This document shows positions 33,439-42,372 of a stretch of DNA of 64,000 nt, one piece after another (position 1 is the stretch's first letter; each line of letters opens with the position of its first letter). Both the position numbers and the translations under genes were made by a program. The notes beneath the pieces are model-generated. The model was not told the DNA's origin, did no database searches, and was given only the letters and a program-made list of their open reading frames with translations. The stretch comes from Halobaculum roseum (GTDB taxonomy: Archaea; Halobacteriota; Halobacteria; Halobacteriales; Haloferacaceae), in contig NZ_CP082286.1 of the NCBI RefSeq assembly GCF_019880245.1, positions 186,001-250,000 of the forward strand, given 5' to 3'.

Positions 33439-34173
33439 ATGGAACTGACCGAGCAGTTGTCGTTCAGCCACGACGACCGGCGGGACCTGTACGAGTACGT
33501 CGAGGAGCACGGGACGGTCCACGAGCGCGAGGCGCGGCGGGCGCTCAACATGGACCCGACGGCGTTCGGCCACCACGCGACCGTGCTGGTCCGCGACGGC
33601 TACCTCACCTGGGAGGACGACCGCCTGAGCGTCGCCTACGAGGAGGAGGACACGAGCGACCACGAGACGAACGGGTTCACGTACACGGTCCGGATGGCCG
33701 CACAGCGCGACCTCGGCGGGCTCGTCGGCGCCATCCGCGAGGTCGCCGAGGAGGGGACCTACATCGAGGCGGAGACGGTGGCGGACATCATCGAGCACGA
33801 CGAGGTCGTCCTGCGACACAACGAGCTCGGGTCGCGGCTGTTCTTCGTCGCCGCCGTCGACGACGACGTCATCGGGTGGGTCCACCTCGAGTTGCCCGAG
33901 GCGGAGAAGCTGAGCCACACCGCGGTGTTGACCGTCGGGCTCCTTCCGGAGTACAGGGGCAAGGGGATCGGGTCGACGCTCCTGGCGCGCGGCGAGTCGT
34001 GGGCCGCCGACAACGGCTTCGAGAAGCTGTACAACAGCGTGCCCGCGACGAACGCGGACGCCGTCGAGTTCCTCGTGGCCCACGGGTGGGAGCGGGAGGC
34101 CGTCCGGGAGCGGCACTACAAGATCGACGGCGAGTACGTGGACGAGCTCATGCTCGCCAAGCGGATCGACTGA
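33439..34173 (+). CDS. Winged-helix plus GNAT acetyltransferase fusion
   Basis: A 244-residue protein. Residues 1-65 form a winged-helix domain (DDRRDLYEYVEEHGTVHERE, then FGHHATVLVRDGYLTWEDD). Residues about 78-244 are a GNAT acetyltransferase with the acetyl-CoA motif LLPEYRGKGIGSTLLARGES near residue 171 and the final GEYVDELMLAKRID. The architecture suggests a DNA-binding regulator with an acetylating output, or an acetyltransferase whose HTH dimerises it. Start ATG 33439 lies after the TATA element. No partner in the operon. Confidence 0.85.
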   Translation: MELTEQLSFSHDDRRDLYEYVEEHGTVHEREARRALNMDPTAFGHHATVLVRDGYLTWEDDRLSVAYEEEDTSDHETNGFTYTVRMAAQRDLGGLVGAIREVAEEGTYIEAETVADIIEHDEVVLRHNELGSRLFFVAAVDDDVIGWVHLELPEAEKLSHTAVLTVGLLPEYRGKGIGSTLLARGESWAADNGFEKLYNSVPATNADAVEFLVAHGWEREAVRERHYKIDGEYVDELMLAKRID

Positions 34174-34368
34174 TCAGCCCCACCCGTTCCCGCCGTCGGG
34201 AAGCGGTTCCGCGACGACGCCGTCGCGCTGGACGAGCACCCGCCCGTGGGCGGCGCACACGTCGCGGTCGGCCTCCCACGGGACGTACAGCCGTACGGCG
34301 GCCTCCCGCGTGCAGCCGTCCTCGGCGCACTGTTTCTCGTCGCCCCCGTCGCCCGCGGACTCGGCCAT
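34174..34368 (-). CDS. Small zinc-ribbon-like protein
   Basis: A 64-residue protein, MAESAGDGGDEKQCAEDGC at the start. The Cys pair C-x4-C (KQCAEDGCT) and the later C-x2-H (DVCAAHGRVL) form a probable zinc site. It converges on the preceding HTH-GNAT gene, its stop directly abutting that gene's TGA. Haloarchaeal proteins of this type are widespread and uncharacterised. Confidence 0.65.
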   Translation of the reverse strand: MAESAGDGGDEKQCAEDGCTREAAVRLYVPWEADRDVCAAHGRVLVQRDGVVAEPLPDGGNGWG

Positions 34369-34508
34369 CTCGGTCCAGGGTTAGCGGTCAGTCGGGTTTA
34401 CTCCATCGCCGGATCGAGGTGTTCCGCGGATCCACGCCATCGGCGGTCCCGACTCCGTCCGGGAGTCGCTGTCGCCACGTTCAGGGTACCGGGCCGCGGC
34501 GTTCGGGT

Positions 34509-35204
34509 ATGGAACCCGTGGACCTCACGCGACCGATCGAGCCGGGGATGCCCGTCTACCCTGGCGACCCCGGCGTCTCGGCCGACGCGAGCGCGACGAT
34601 GGGCTCGGACGGCTTCCGCGTCACGCACCTCTCGTTCACCACCCACGTCGGGACGCACATCGACGCGCCGGCGCACATGGAGCCCGAGGGGGCGACGCTC
34701 GACGAGTACGGGATCGCGGACTTCCGGTTCGACGCGCGGTTGGTCGACCTCGCGGGCGGGGACCGCGACTCCGGCGGCGACTCAGCTGACGACCCTGGGC
34801 TCGGCGCGCGCGACCCCGTCACGCCCGCGATGCTCCCGGACGGGGAGGACCTCGACGCCGAGGTCGACATGCTCGTCCTCCGAACCGGCTGGGGCGCGTA
34901 CTGGGGCGACGAGCGCTACTTCGACCACCCGTACCTGCGCCCGGAGGCCGCGCGCCACATCGCGGATCTCGACTGCGCCGTCGGGCTCGACACGATCAAC
35001 CCGGACCCGACGCCGACCGAGCGTGCCGGGGAGGCGAACGCGGAGCCCGAGGGCGTGCCGGCGCACCACGAACTCCTCGGCGCGGGGACGTTCATCGTCG
35101 AGAACCTGAATCTCTCGGCGGACCTGCCCGAGCGGTTCACGCTGCGCGCGTACCCCCTCCGCGTCGACGCCGACGGCGCACCGGTTCGGACGGTCGCCGA
35201 GTGA
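34509..35204 (+). CDS. Cyclase-family metal-dependent hydrolase
   Basis: A 231-residue member of the cyclase/kynurenine-formamidase family. The signature HVGTHIDAPAHMEPEG near residue 50 provides the metal ligands His-x-x-x-His-x-Asp and the downstream His. Further matches are DLTRPIEPGMPVYPGDPG at the start, LRTGWGAYWGDERYF near residue 126 and HHELLGAGTFIVENL near the end. Such enzymes hydrolyse cyclic or linear amides; here the substrate is not known. No kynurenine pathway gene is nearby. A small acidic insert (about 84-105) is haloarchaeal. Confidence 0.85.
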   Translation: MEPVDLTRPIEPGMPVYPGDPGVSADASATMGSDGFRVTHLSFTTHVGTHIDAPAHMEPEGATLDEYGIADFRFDARLVDLAGGDRDSGGDSADDPGLGARDPVTPAMLPDGEDLDAEVDMLVLRTGWGAYWGDERYFDHPYLRPEAARHIADLDCAVGLDTINPDPTPTERAGEANAEPEGVPAHHELLGAGTFIVENLNLSADLPERFTLRAYPLRVDADGAPVRTVAE

Positions 35205-35311
35205 CCATCGCGAGCCCACTGAGCCGGCGCGGAAGCCGTCCCGTCCGCCGATCGGACGCTGCCGGGAAGTGTCGTGGTGGGGGCTCACACGGGCGCGAAG
35301 CATTGAACACG

Positions 35312-35432
35312 TTTATACCGCCATCCCGACTACCGATGGAGTACGACCTGCTCGGGGTCGTGACCCGCTCCGTCGTCAGGGAACTTACGACCGGCGGAGG
35401 TGTCGAGCCACCGAGCGGGAAGCCACACAACA
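35312..35432 (+). promoter_or_regulatory. L7Ae promoter and long structured leader
   Basis: TTTATA at 35312-35317 should start transcription near 35338-35342, giving an unusually long leader of about 90 nt before the L7Ae ATG. The leader can fold: ACGACC (35343-35348) pairs with GGTCGT (35356-35361), and GTCGT (35372-35376) pairs with ACGAC (35387-35391); the two alternatives also cross-pair. L7Ae binds kink-turns and is known to autoregulate through its own mRNA in Sulfolobus, so this is a candidate autoregulatory site. I could not define a canonical kink-turn. Confidence 0.4.
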
Positions 35433-35795
35433 ATGTCAGTCTACGTCGACTACGAGACCCCTGCGGACCTCGCGGAACGAAGCCTCGACGCGCTCGAGGT
35501 CGCCCGCGACACCGGCATCGTGAAGAAAGGAACCAACGAGACGACCAAGGCGGTCGAGCGCGGCAACGCCAAGCTCGTGTACATCGCCGAGGACGTCGAG
35601 CCCGAAGAGATCGTCATGCACCTCCCCGAGCTGTGCGAGGAGAAGGGCATCGCCTACGTCTTCATCGAGACGCAGGACGATGTCGGCCACGCCGCCGGCC
35701 TCGAGGTCGGCTCCGCGGCCGCCGCCGTCACCGAGACGGGCGACGCCGAGGAGGACATCGACGACATCGCCGGGAAGGTCGAGGAACTGCGGTAA
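35433..35795 (+). CDS. rpl7ae: Ribosomal protein L7Ae
   Basis: A 120-residue RNA-binding protein of the L7Ae/L30e family, component of the 50S subunit and of C/D and H/ACA RNPs and RNase P. Signature: [17 protein letters not shown] near residue 29 and [19 protein letters not shown] near residue 48. Start ATG 35433. It opens a tight operon with S28e, L24e and Ndk (gaps of 6, 4 and overlap), a common archaeal arrangement. Confidence 0.97.
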   Translation: MSVYVDYETPADLAERSLDALEVARDTGIVKKGTNETTKAVERGNAKLVYIAEDVEPEEIVMHLPELCEEKGIAYVFIETQDDVGHAAGLEVGSAAAAVTETGDAEEDIDDIAGKVEELR

Positions 35796-35801
35796 GCCAC
35801 C

Positions 35802-36026
35802 ATGTCCGCTGAAGAGCAAGAGAGCGGCTCCACGCCCGCCGAGGTCGTCGAGATCGTCGGCAAGACCGGGATGCACGGCGAGGCCATGCAGGTCAAGTGC
35901 CGCATCCAGGAGGGCGAAAACCAGGGCCGCATCATCACGCGGAACGTCCTGGGTCCCGTCCGGATGGGGGACATCCTCCAGCTGCGCGAGACCCAGCGCG
36001 ACGCCGACTCCATCGGAGGTCAGTAA
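35802..36026 (+). CDS. rps28e: Ribosomal protein S28e
   Basis: A 74-residue 30S protein with [20 protein letters not shown], then [18 protein letters not shown] and the conserved end [19 protein letters not shown]. It lies 6 nt after L7Ae and 4 nt before L24e. The N-terminal extension ([10 protein letters not shown]) is acidic, as usual for haloarchaea. Confidence 0.97.
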   Translation: MSAEEQESGSTPAEVVEIVGKTGMHGEAMQVKCRIQEGENQGRIITRNVLGPVRMGDILQLRETQRDADSIGGQ

Positions 36027-36030
36027 GCCA

Positions 36031-36207
36031 ATGCCCCAGCAACGAGACTGCGACTACTGCGGCGCCGACATCGAGCCCGGCACGGGCACGATGTTCGTCG
36101 CCGTCGACGGCAGCGTCACGCACTTCTGTTCGGCCAAGTGCGAGAAGAACGCGGACCTGGGTCGCGAGGCGCGCGACCTCGACTGGACGGCGGAGGGCCG
36201 CGAATGA
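36031..36207 (+). CDS. rpl24e: Ribosomal protein L24e
   Basis: A 58-residue 50S protein with a zinc ribbon: CDYCGADI (C-x2-C) near residue 7 and FCSAKCEKN (C-x3-C) near residue 32. The ATG at 36031 is preceded by S28e; its stop overlaps the Ndk start (ATGA). Length and motifs are normal. Confidence 0.95.
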   Translation: MPQQRDCDYCGADIEPGTGTMFVAVDGSVTHFCSAKCEKNADLGREARDLDWTAEGRE

Positions 36208-36674
36208 GCAACGACGAGCGGACGTTCGTGATGGTCAAGCCCGACGGCGTCCAGCGAGGGCTCATCGGGGACGTCGTCTCCCGGTTCGAGCAGCGCGGCC
36301 TGAAGCTCGTCGGCGCGAAGTTCATGCAGATCGACGAGGACCTGGCCCACGAGCACTACGGCGAGCACGAGGGCAAGCCGTTCTTCGAGGGGCTCGTCGA
36401 GTTCATCACCTCCGGCCCCGTCTTCGCGATGGTCTGGGAGGGCGCCGACGCCACGCGGCAGGTGCGCAAGATGATGGGCGAGACCGACCCCGCCGACTCC
36501 GCCCCGGGCACGATCCGCGGCGACTTCGGCCTCGATCTCGGCCACAACGTCATCCACGGCTCCGACCACGAGGACGAGGGCGCCAACGAGCGCGAGATCG
36601 CCCTCTTCTTCGACGAGGACGAGCTCGTCGACTGGGACCTCGACGCCGCGTCGTGGGTCTACGAGGACGAGTAA
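36204..36674 (+). CDS. ndk: Nucleoside diphosphate kinase
   Basis: A 156-residue kinase that transfers the gamma phosphate between nucleoside triphosphates and diphosphates. Motifs: [20 protein letters not shown] at the start, [19 protein letters not shown] near residue 72, and the phospho-histidine in [13 protein letters not shown] near residue 118. Translationally coupled to L24e. This L7Ae/S28e/L24e/Ndk order is a known archaeal cluster. Confidence 0.97.
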   Translation: MSNDERTFVMVKPDGVQRGLIGDVVSRFEQRGLKLVGAKFMQIDEDLAHEHYGEHEGKPFFEGLVEFITSGPVFAMVWEGADATRQVRKMMGETDPADSAPGTIRGDFGLDLGHNVIHGSDHEDEGANEREIALFFDEDELVDWDLDAASWVYEDE

Positions 36675-36872
36675 CGCCGCTCGCGACGGCCGCGTCGATC
36701 GACTGCGGTTTGCGGTTCCCGATTTCTCGACGCGAATCGCGTCCATAGCGGCCGGTCCGTCCCCGTCCTTTCGCGTCCCCGACACGCCCCGTCGTCAGGG
36801 AGGCGAGGAGTATGGACCGCGATCCCCGTCCCCAACGACAGCATACAAGCCGGCCGCCGTGTAACTCCGGCC

Positions 36873-37865
36873 ATGGTCACGTTCCTCGCCGGCGGCACCG
36901 GCACGCCGAAGCTCCTCGACGGCGCCGCGGGCGTGTTCGATCCCGCCGAGACGACCGTCGTCGGGAACACCGGCGACGACGTGGAGATCGGCGGGCACCT
37001 CGTGTGCCCGGACGTTGACACGGTGCTGTTCCACGGCGGCGGCGTCCTCGACACGGAGCGGTGGTGGGGGATCGCCGACGACACGACCGAGACCCACGAG
37101 GAACTCGCGCGTCTCGCCGACGCCGGCGGACTCGACGGCGGCCCGCGCTACCTCCCAGACGAGGCGCAGATCACGGGACGAGAGATCGCGCGCTGGCGCC
37201 GCTTCTCGGGCGTCGCGGAGTTCATGGAGATCGGGGACCGCGACCGCGCGGTCCACCTCACGCGTACCTCGCTGCTCGACGAGGGGCGATCGCTCACCGC
37301 GGTCACGCGAACGCTCGCCGAGGCGTTCGACCTCGACATCGACCTGATCCCGATGAGCGACGACCCCGTCGCCACCATCGTCCACACCGAGGACGGGTCG
37401 ATGCACTTCCAGGAGTACTGGGTCGCACAGCGCGGCGAACCCGCCGTCGAGGACGTGGAGTTCCGCGGGAGCGACGCGGCGACCCCGACCGACGCGGTCC
37501 GCGCGGCGCTGCGCGACGAGGTGGTGATCGGTCCGTCGAACCCGATCACGAGCATCGGGCCGATGCTCGCGCTCGACGGCGTCCGCGAGGCGCTCGCGGA
37601 GACGACCGTCGTCGCCGTCTCGCCGTTCGTCGAGGACCGCGTGTTCTCCGGTCCCGCGGCCGACCTCATGCGCGGGGTCGGCCGCGAGCCGAGCACCGCC
37701 GGCGTCGCCGACGCGTACCAGTTCGCCGACGCGTTCGTGCTCGACGACGCGGACGGAACCGACCTCGACCGGCCGGTCGTCCGCACCGATACGCGGATCG
37801 ACGACGCCGAGGACGCCGAGCGAGTCGCGCGCGCCTGCCGTGAGGCGCTGGAGGTGCCCGGGTGA
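36873..37865 (+). CDS. cofD: 2-phospho-L-lactate transferase CofD
   Basis: A 330-residue enzyme of coenzyme F420 synthesis. It joins the lactyl- or enolpyruvyl-phosphoguanosine donor to Fo, giving (dehydro-)F420-0. The family start [19 protein letters not shown], the [17 protein letters not shown] segment, the SDDPVATIV segment near residue 167 and [16 protein letters not shown] near residue 221 are all present. The stop overlaps the next start (ATGA or GTGA type). This gene leads a four-gene coupled operon. A CATACAAG TATA candidate lies at about 36842. Confidence 0.94.
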   Translation: MVTFLAGGTGTPKLLDGAAGVFDPAETTVVGNTGDDVEIGGHLVCPDVDTVLFHGGGVLDTERWWGIADDTTETHEELARLADAGGLDGGPRYLPDEAQITGREIARWRRFSGVAEFMEIGDRDRAVHLTRTSLLDEGRSLTAVTRTLAEAFDLDIDLIPMSDDPVATIVHTEDGSMHFQEYWVAQRGEPAVEDVEFRGSDAATPTDAVRAALRDEVVIGPSNPITSIGPMLALDGVREALAETTVVAVSPFVEDRVFSGPAADLMRGVGREPSTAGVADAYQFADAFVLDDADGTDLDRPVVRTDTRIDDAEDAERVARACREALEVPG

Positions 37866-38722
37866 CCGACGGCGACGCGGAACCGCCGGCGACCGTGGGG
37901 ACCGCGGCGACGGCGGCCGACCTCGACATCGATCCGCCCCTCGCGCTCGCGAGCCTCTCCGGGGACTCGGACGCCGAGTGGGCGCGCGCCGGCGACGACT
38001 ACGCCGGGGCGGCGTTCCTCGGAGGGATCGCGGTGGACGCGGAGAGCCGCGCGGCCGTCCGCGAGATGGTCGCCGACCGCGACCGCGACGAGTTCCTCCC
38101 CGAGGACCCGCTCGCGTGGATCGACGACCAGCTCGACGCGCTCGCCGATTCCGAGGCCGACCTCCGAGCCGGCGTGAACGTCCGCGCGACGACCCCGACC
38201 GCGGTCCGCGACGCGGCCGCCGTCTGCGCCGACCACGGCGCGATCGTGGAGGTGAACGCACATTGCCGACAGGCGGAGCTGTGTGCCGTCGGCTGCGGCG
38301 AGACGCTGCTTTCCGACACCGACCGCCTGTCGGAGTACGTCGCCGCGGCCGCCGGGACCGGCGCCGACGTGAGCGTGAAGGTCCGCGCTGAGGTCCAGAG
38401 CGTGGATCTCGCCGAGGTCGCCGGCGCGGTCGCCGACGCCGGCGCCGACGCGATCCACGTCGACGCGATGGACTCCGAGGGCGTCGTCGGGGTCGTGAAG
38501 GACGCGGCGCCCGGACTGGTCGTGATCGCGAACAACGGCGTCCGCGGCCGGCGGACGGTCCGCGAGTACCTCGCGGCCGGCGCCGACGCGGTGAGCGTCG
38601 GCCGCCCGAGCGACGACGAGCGCGTCCTCCGCCGGGTTCGGACGGCGGTCGACGAGTGGGCCGACGAGGCCGGACAGCCGGGGGTCGCCGCAGGAGCGGG
38701 GCCGCCGGAGGTGGGACGGTGA
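37862..38722 (+). CDS. TIM-barrel protein related to dihydrouridine synthase (nifR3-related)
   Basis: A 286-residue TIM-barrel protein similar to archaeal nifR3/dihydrouridine-synthase relatives. Visible features: [20 protein letters not shown] near residue 41, [15 protein letters not shown] near residue 103, [18 protein letters not shown] near residue 127 (three cysteines), [18 protein letters not shown] near residue 174 and [20 protein letters not shown] near residue 223. The FMN-binding pattern of Dus enzymes is partly present. It is coupled to cofD by a 4-nt overlap. The cofD context suggests cofactor rather than tRNA chemistry, but that is inference. Starts at GTG 37862. Confidence 0.75.
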   Translation: MTDGDAEPPATVGTAATAADLDIDPPLALASLSGDSDAEWARAGDDYAGAAFLGGIAVDAESRAAVREMVADRDRDEFLPEDPLAWIDDQLDALADSEADLRAGVNVRATTPTAVRDAAAVCADHGAIVEVNAHCRQAELCAVGCGETLLSDTDRLSEYVAAAAGTGADVSVKVRAEVQSVDLAEVAGAVADAGADAIHVDAMDSEGVVGVVKDAAPGLVVIANNGVRGRRTVREYLAAGADAVSVGRPSDDERVLRRVRTAVDEWADEAGQPGVAAGAGPPEVGR

Positions 38723-39612
38723 CCGACCCTGGCCCCGTCACGGACGCAGCACGGCGCGGCCCGGGGGCCAACGCCGAACTCGCGCTGCTGCTGGAGGTCG
38801 CCGGGACGCCCAAACCGGGCAACGTCGACCGGGCACGCGACCTCGCGGCCCTGCGGTTCGAGCACTTCCTCGCGGGCGCCGTCGGCGCCCGGCCGGGGTT
38901 GGAGCGCGCGGCCGCCGGCGACCCGGTCGGCGATGCGTTCGAGACGGCCGTCGCCGGCATGAGCGAGCAGTCCGGCGGCAACACGCAGTTCGGCTGTCTC
39001 CTCCTGTTGACGCCGCTCGTGCGCGCGGCCGCGGCCGAGGACCGCGCGCTCTCGCCCGACGGCGTCGCCGCGGTCTGCGAGGGCACGACCGTCGACGACG
39101 CCGCCGGCTTCTACCGCGCCTTCGAGCATGTCGAGGTGGCCGTCGCCGACCCGCCCGAGGGGATGGATGCCCTCGACGTGCGCCGCGGCGCCGACGCGGT
39201 GCCGGCGCTGCGCGATCGCGGGACGACGCTGTTCGACGTGATGCGCGAGTCGGCCGCGCCGGTCGACGACCGGGGACCCCCCGGCGACGCGAACGCCCGG
39301 GAGTGGGTCGCAGGGTTCCCGCGGACGTTCCGCGGTGCCGAAGCGATCGCCGCCGACAACGGTCCGATCGTCGACCGTGCGGCCCGCGCGTTCCTCGACC
39401 TGCTCGCGGAGGCGGAGGACACCCTCGTGCGGACACAGCACGGGTCCGGAGTCGCTCGCGAGGTGCGCGATCGGGCTGGAGAGATCGACTCGCTCGACGG
39501 GGCGGCGGAGTGGGCCGACGAGTTGGTCGAGCGCGGGATCAACCCCGGGACGACCGCCGACATCACGGCCGCCGCACTGTTCGTCGCGCTCGAACGCGGG
39601 GTGTCGGTGTGA
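38719..39612 (+). CDS. Triphosphoribosyl-dephospho-CoA synthase-like (CitG family)
   Basis: A 297-residue CitG-family protein. In citrate lyase systems CitG makes the 2'-(5''-triphosphoribosyl)-3'-dephospho-CoA prosthetic group from ATP and dephospho-CoA. The core LLLEVAGTPKPGNVDRARDL near residue 24, then RFEHFLAGAVGARP and SEQSGGNTQFGCLLLLTPL near residue 80, match. No citrate lyase gene is in view, so this archaeal branch probably makes another triphosphoribosyl compound. GTG start at 38719 overlaps the previous stop; its own stop overlaps the DUF447 start. Confidence 0.83.
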   Translation: MTDPGPVTDAARRGPGANAELALLLEVAGTPKPGNVDRARDLAALRFEHFLAGAVGARPGLERAAAGDPVGDAFETAVAGMSEQSGGNTQFGCLLLLTPLVRAAAAEDRALSPDGVAAVCEGTTVDDAAGFYRAFEHVEVAVADPPEGMDALDVRRGADAVPALRDRGTTLFDVMRESAAPVDDRGPPGDANAREWVAGFPRTFRGAEAIAADNGPIVDRAARAFLDLLAEAEDTLVRTQHGSGVAREVRDRAGEIDSLDGAAEWADELVERGINPGTTADITAAALFVALERGVSV

Positions 39613-40361
39613 GCGACCACGACCCCGACTCGGACGACGACCGAGGCGAGAGCGGCGACGGCGACGAAAACGACAACGGGGCTCCCGGCTGGCCCGTCGA
39701 CCTCGCGGGCGTCACCGAGTCGGTGGTCGCGACCCTCGGCCCGAACGGGCTGTGGAACCTCGCCGCGCTCGGCCTCCACGCGCCCGAACACGACGACCGT
39801 CCCGCGGACGCGCCGGTCCGCGCGCGGACCTGGGGGCGGACGCGGACGCGACGCAACTTCACGGAACGCGGCGGCGGCGTCGTCCAGTTCGTCGCCGACC
39901 CGCGCGACTTCGTCGACGCCGCGGCGACGGTTCGGGAGGAGCGGGAACCGGTGCTCGACTCGGCGGACGCCTGGGTCGAGGTCGAGGTCGAGCGCGTCGA
40001 CGCCGGCGAGCGCGGCGGCACCGAGTGGGTCGACTGGCACCTGCGCGTGACCGACGCCGCGGTCGAACGGACGGCCGTGCGGACGATCAACCGGGGGTTC
40101 GGCGCGGTGATCGACGCGACGGTCGCCGCCTCCCGGCTGGACGTGCCGGCGTACGACACCGGGGAACTGCTGGCGCGGCTCCGATACTTCGCGGACGTTG
40201 TCGACCGCTGCGGCGGTCCCGCCGAGCGCGAGGCGTTCGAGCGACTGCGCGAGGCGAGCGGGTGGGAGAGTCGAGACCACGGCGACGACGCCGACGGCGA
40301 GTACCGCGATGGCGGCCGGGGCGACGGGCACCGCGACGGCGACGACGCGAACGGACGGTAG
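39609..40361 (+). CDS. DUF447 flavin-reductase-like split-barrel protein
   Basis: A 250-residue DUF447 protein. The fold is a split barrel of the FMN-binding type: VVATLGPNGLWNLAALGLHA near residue 38, TWGRTRTRRNFTERGGGVVQ near residue 75 and TAVRTINRGFGAVIDATVAA near residue 155. DUF447 has no proven reaction. It is the fourth member of the cofD operon. Asp/Gly-rich tails at both ends are low-complexity. It is followed after 64 nt by the S17e gene, which has its own TATA (CTTTTAG). Confidence 0.82.
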   Translation: MSDHDPDSDDDRGESGDGDENDNGAPGWPVDLAGVTESVVATLGPNGLWNLAALGLHAPEHDDRPADAPVRARTWGRTRTRRNFTERGGGVVQFVADPRDFVDAAATVREEREPVLDSADAWVEVEVERVDAGERGGTEWVDWHLRVTDAAVERTAVRTINRGFGAVIDATVAASRLDVPAYDTGELLARLRYFADVVDRCGGPAEREAFERLREASGWESRDHGDDADGEYRDGGRGDGHRDGDDANGR

Positions 40362-40425
40362 CGACGGGGCGACGGAGCCGGCCCGGAACGAACGCTTTTA
40401 GTTCGCGTTGCCTGTACGATCGTGT

Positions 40426-40620
40426 ATGGCGATCAAACCGAAGTACGTCAAGCAGCTCGCGACGCTGCTGCTGGAGAAGTACCCGCAGTCGTTCAACACC
40501 GACTTCGAGACGAACAAGGAGAACGTCGAGAAGCTGACCAACGTGGAGTCGAAGGGCGTCCGCAACCGCATCGCGGGCTACATCACGCGAAAGAAGGCCG
40601 GCAGCGCGGCCTCGGCGTAA
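40426..40620 (+). CDS. rps17e: Ribosomal protein S17e
   Basis: A 64-residue 30S protein matching archaeal S17e: AIKPKYVKQLATLLLEKYPQ then TNVESKGVRNRIAGYITRKK. Start ATG 40426; a TTG six codons upstream is in frame but adds non-family sequence. A TATA-like CTTTTAG at 40393-40399 lies about 30 nt upstream. Confidence 0.96.
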   Translation: MAIKPKYVKQLATLLLEKYPQSFNTDFETNKENVEKLTNVESKGVRNRIAGYITRKKAGSAASA

Positions 40621-40716
40621 TCGGGTCATCGAGTTCTCACGGAAACCGCACCGCGGAGCGGCGGCGCCGGCGCACGCAACCGACAGCTTGAACGACGAGG
40701 GCCGCCCGTCCCCGAT

Positions 40717-41820
40717 ATGTCGAGTTCATCGTTCGCGGACCGCCTGGGAACGTCCCCGGAGGCGGCGTATCTCGGGGGCGTCTCCGCGGCCGTCGTCGCG
40801 ATCGTCGCGGCCGCGCTCGCGTTCCCGGAGGCGGTGTACGACGGCTTCATCTGGCACTACTTCTGGGGCCCCGTACAGGCCGACGCCAACTCCGCGGTGT
40901 GTGCGATCCGTCCGGGCAGCACCGTCGAGTACCTCTACTCCAGCGCGGAGTGTTCGGCCGCGGCCGAGCCGGTCGCGTATCCGGGGTACACCCTGGTGTC
41001 GGAGGCGGGGTACGTCCTCATCCTGTTGGTCGCGCTCGCGGGCGTCGTACTGCTGCTTCGCCGGCTGGACATCGCGCGGACGACCGACTTCTTCCTCGCG
41101 CTCGTCCCCTTCTTCCTCTTCGGGGGTGCCCTGCGCGTCGTCGAGGACGCCGACAACGCGATGGCGGACACCCTGTTCCCGTACCCCTGGGACACCCTGA
41201 TCATCAGCCCGTTCATCTACTTCACCGTCTTCGGGATCACGCTGGCGGTCGTCGTCGCGGCCGTCTGGCTGGACCGCCGGGGAACGATCGACGGAATCGA
41301 GCGGCCGATCCTCCTCGCCGGGATCGCGCTCAGCGCCGTCACCGTCGGCTTCCTCGTCGCGCTCGCGGCGACGCCGGGGAACCCGGCGACGTTCTACCCG
41401 CAGGTGATAACCGTCATCCTCGTCGGCACCGCGGTCTCGACGGCGGCGACGTGGTACGCGACGAAGGCGTGGATCCCGTGGGTCCACTCGGGAACCGGCA
41501 CCGCCGGGGTCGTCGTCCTCGCGGCCCACGCCCTCGACGGCGTCGCGAACGTCGTCGGCCTCGATTACATGGTCGCGCTGGGCGCCGGCCCGAACCTCGT
41601 CCCCAAGCACCCGGTGAACGCGTTCATCGTCGACGTGGCCGGCGCGGCGTGGCCGTTCCTCGTCGTGAAGATCGTCGCCGCCGTGTTCGTGCTCGCCATC
41701 TTCGAGGAGGAACTGTTCGAGGAGTCGCCGCGCTATGCGGTGCTGCTGCTCATCGCGGTGACGGCCGTCGGGATGGGCCCCGGATCGCGGGACATGCTGC
41801 GCGCGACGTTCGGGATCTGA
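40717..41820 (+). CDS. DUF63 polytopic membrane protein
   Basis: A 367-residue protein with about eight to nine transmembrane segments and the DUF63 features: [17 protein letters not shown] near residue 44, [17 protein letters not shown] near residue 130, and [17 protein letters not shown] near residue 268. DUF63 is archaeal-specific, function unknown. The conserved His and Asp in the membrane (AHALDG) hint at an enzyme or transporter. The ATG at 40717 is family-consistent. Monocistronic. Confidence 0.88.
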   Translation: MSSSSFADRLGTSPEAAYLGGVSAAVVAIVAAALAFPEAVYDGFIWHYFWGPVQADANSAVCAIRPGSTVEYLYSSAECSAAAEPVAYPGYTLVSEAGYVLILLVALAGVVLLLRRLDIARTTDFFLALVPFFLFGGALRVVEDADNAMADTLFPYPWDTLIISPFIYFTVFGITLAVVVAAVWLDRRGTIDGIERPILLAGIALSAVTVGFLVALAATPGNPATFYPQVITVILVGTAVSTAATWYATKAWIPWVHSGTGTAGVVVLAAHALDGVANVVGLDYMVALGAGPNLVPKHPVNAFIVDVAGAAWPFLVVKIVAAVFVLAIFEEELFEESPRYAVLLLIAVTAVGMGPGSRDMLRATFGI

Positions 41821-41873
41821 GTCGGGGGTCGCGTATCGGGGGCGCGAACGCCGCGGGCGGGGCGGGGACGCCG

Positions 41874-42245
41874 TCAGTTCTTCGGGTTCACCACCGCGCC
41901 GAGCGTCTGCGTCGAGATCACCCCGTCGTGGACGTGGAACGTGTCGGTCGCGAACTCGTAGCTGTTGTCCGGCGTCTCGGCGTGCCACACGATGTAGGCG
42001 ATGTCGTCCTCGACGACCTTCCGGTCCAGTTGGAAGTCGACGCCCTCCTGTTCGAACTCCGCGAACAGCCCCTCGAACAGCGTGCGGATCTCGTCGAGGC
42101 CGTGGAACGTCCCGGCCGTGTTCGTGATGACGACGGAGTCGTCGGTGTAGTCCGCCAGCATCTCCTCCATGTCCTGGGTCGCGAACGCGTCGAGATGGTG
42201 GTCGAGCACTGACTCGGTCGTGGCCGATGAACCGGTGGATGCCAT
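41874..42245 (-). CDS. SnoaL/NTF2-like small protein
   Basis: A 123-residue NTF2-like fold protein: VLDHHLDAFATQDMEEMLAD near residue 14, YTDDSVVITNTAGTFHGLDE, and YEFATDTFHVHDGVIS near the end. Such proteins are polyketide cyclases, ketosteroid isomerase relatives or ligand-binding proteins; no activity can be assigned. The start is ATG 42245 (MASTGSSATTESV). Confidence 0.8.
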   Translation of the reverse strand: MASTGSSATTESVLDHHLDAFATQDMEEMLADYTDDSVVITNTAGTFHGLDEIRTLFEGLFAEFEQEGVDFQLDRKVVEDDIAYIVWHAETPDNSYEFATDTFHVHDGVISTQTLGAVVNPKN

Positions 42246-42372
42246 GCGGGATCGGATCGACGGTTCGACGGCGACGGGGAACTTCGTATCGTCAGATAAG
42301 CGTCGATTGCGTGTCAGAAATACAACCGAGCGCCGCACCGGTCGGCGGGTCGGCGCGTGACGCAGCGCCGGG

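Noticed and set aside
35338-35432. A kink-turn for L7Ae in its own leader
   Set aside because: I could not place the required tandem G-A pairs next to a three-base bulge, so only hairpins are reported.
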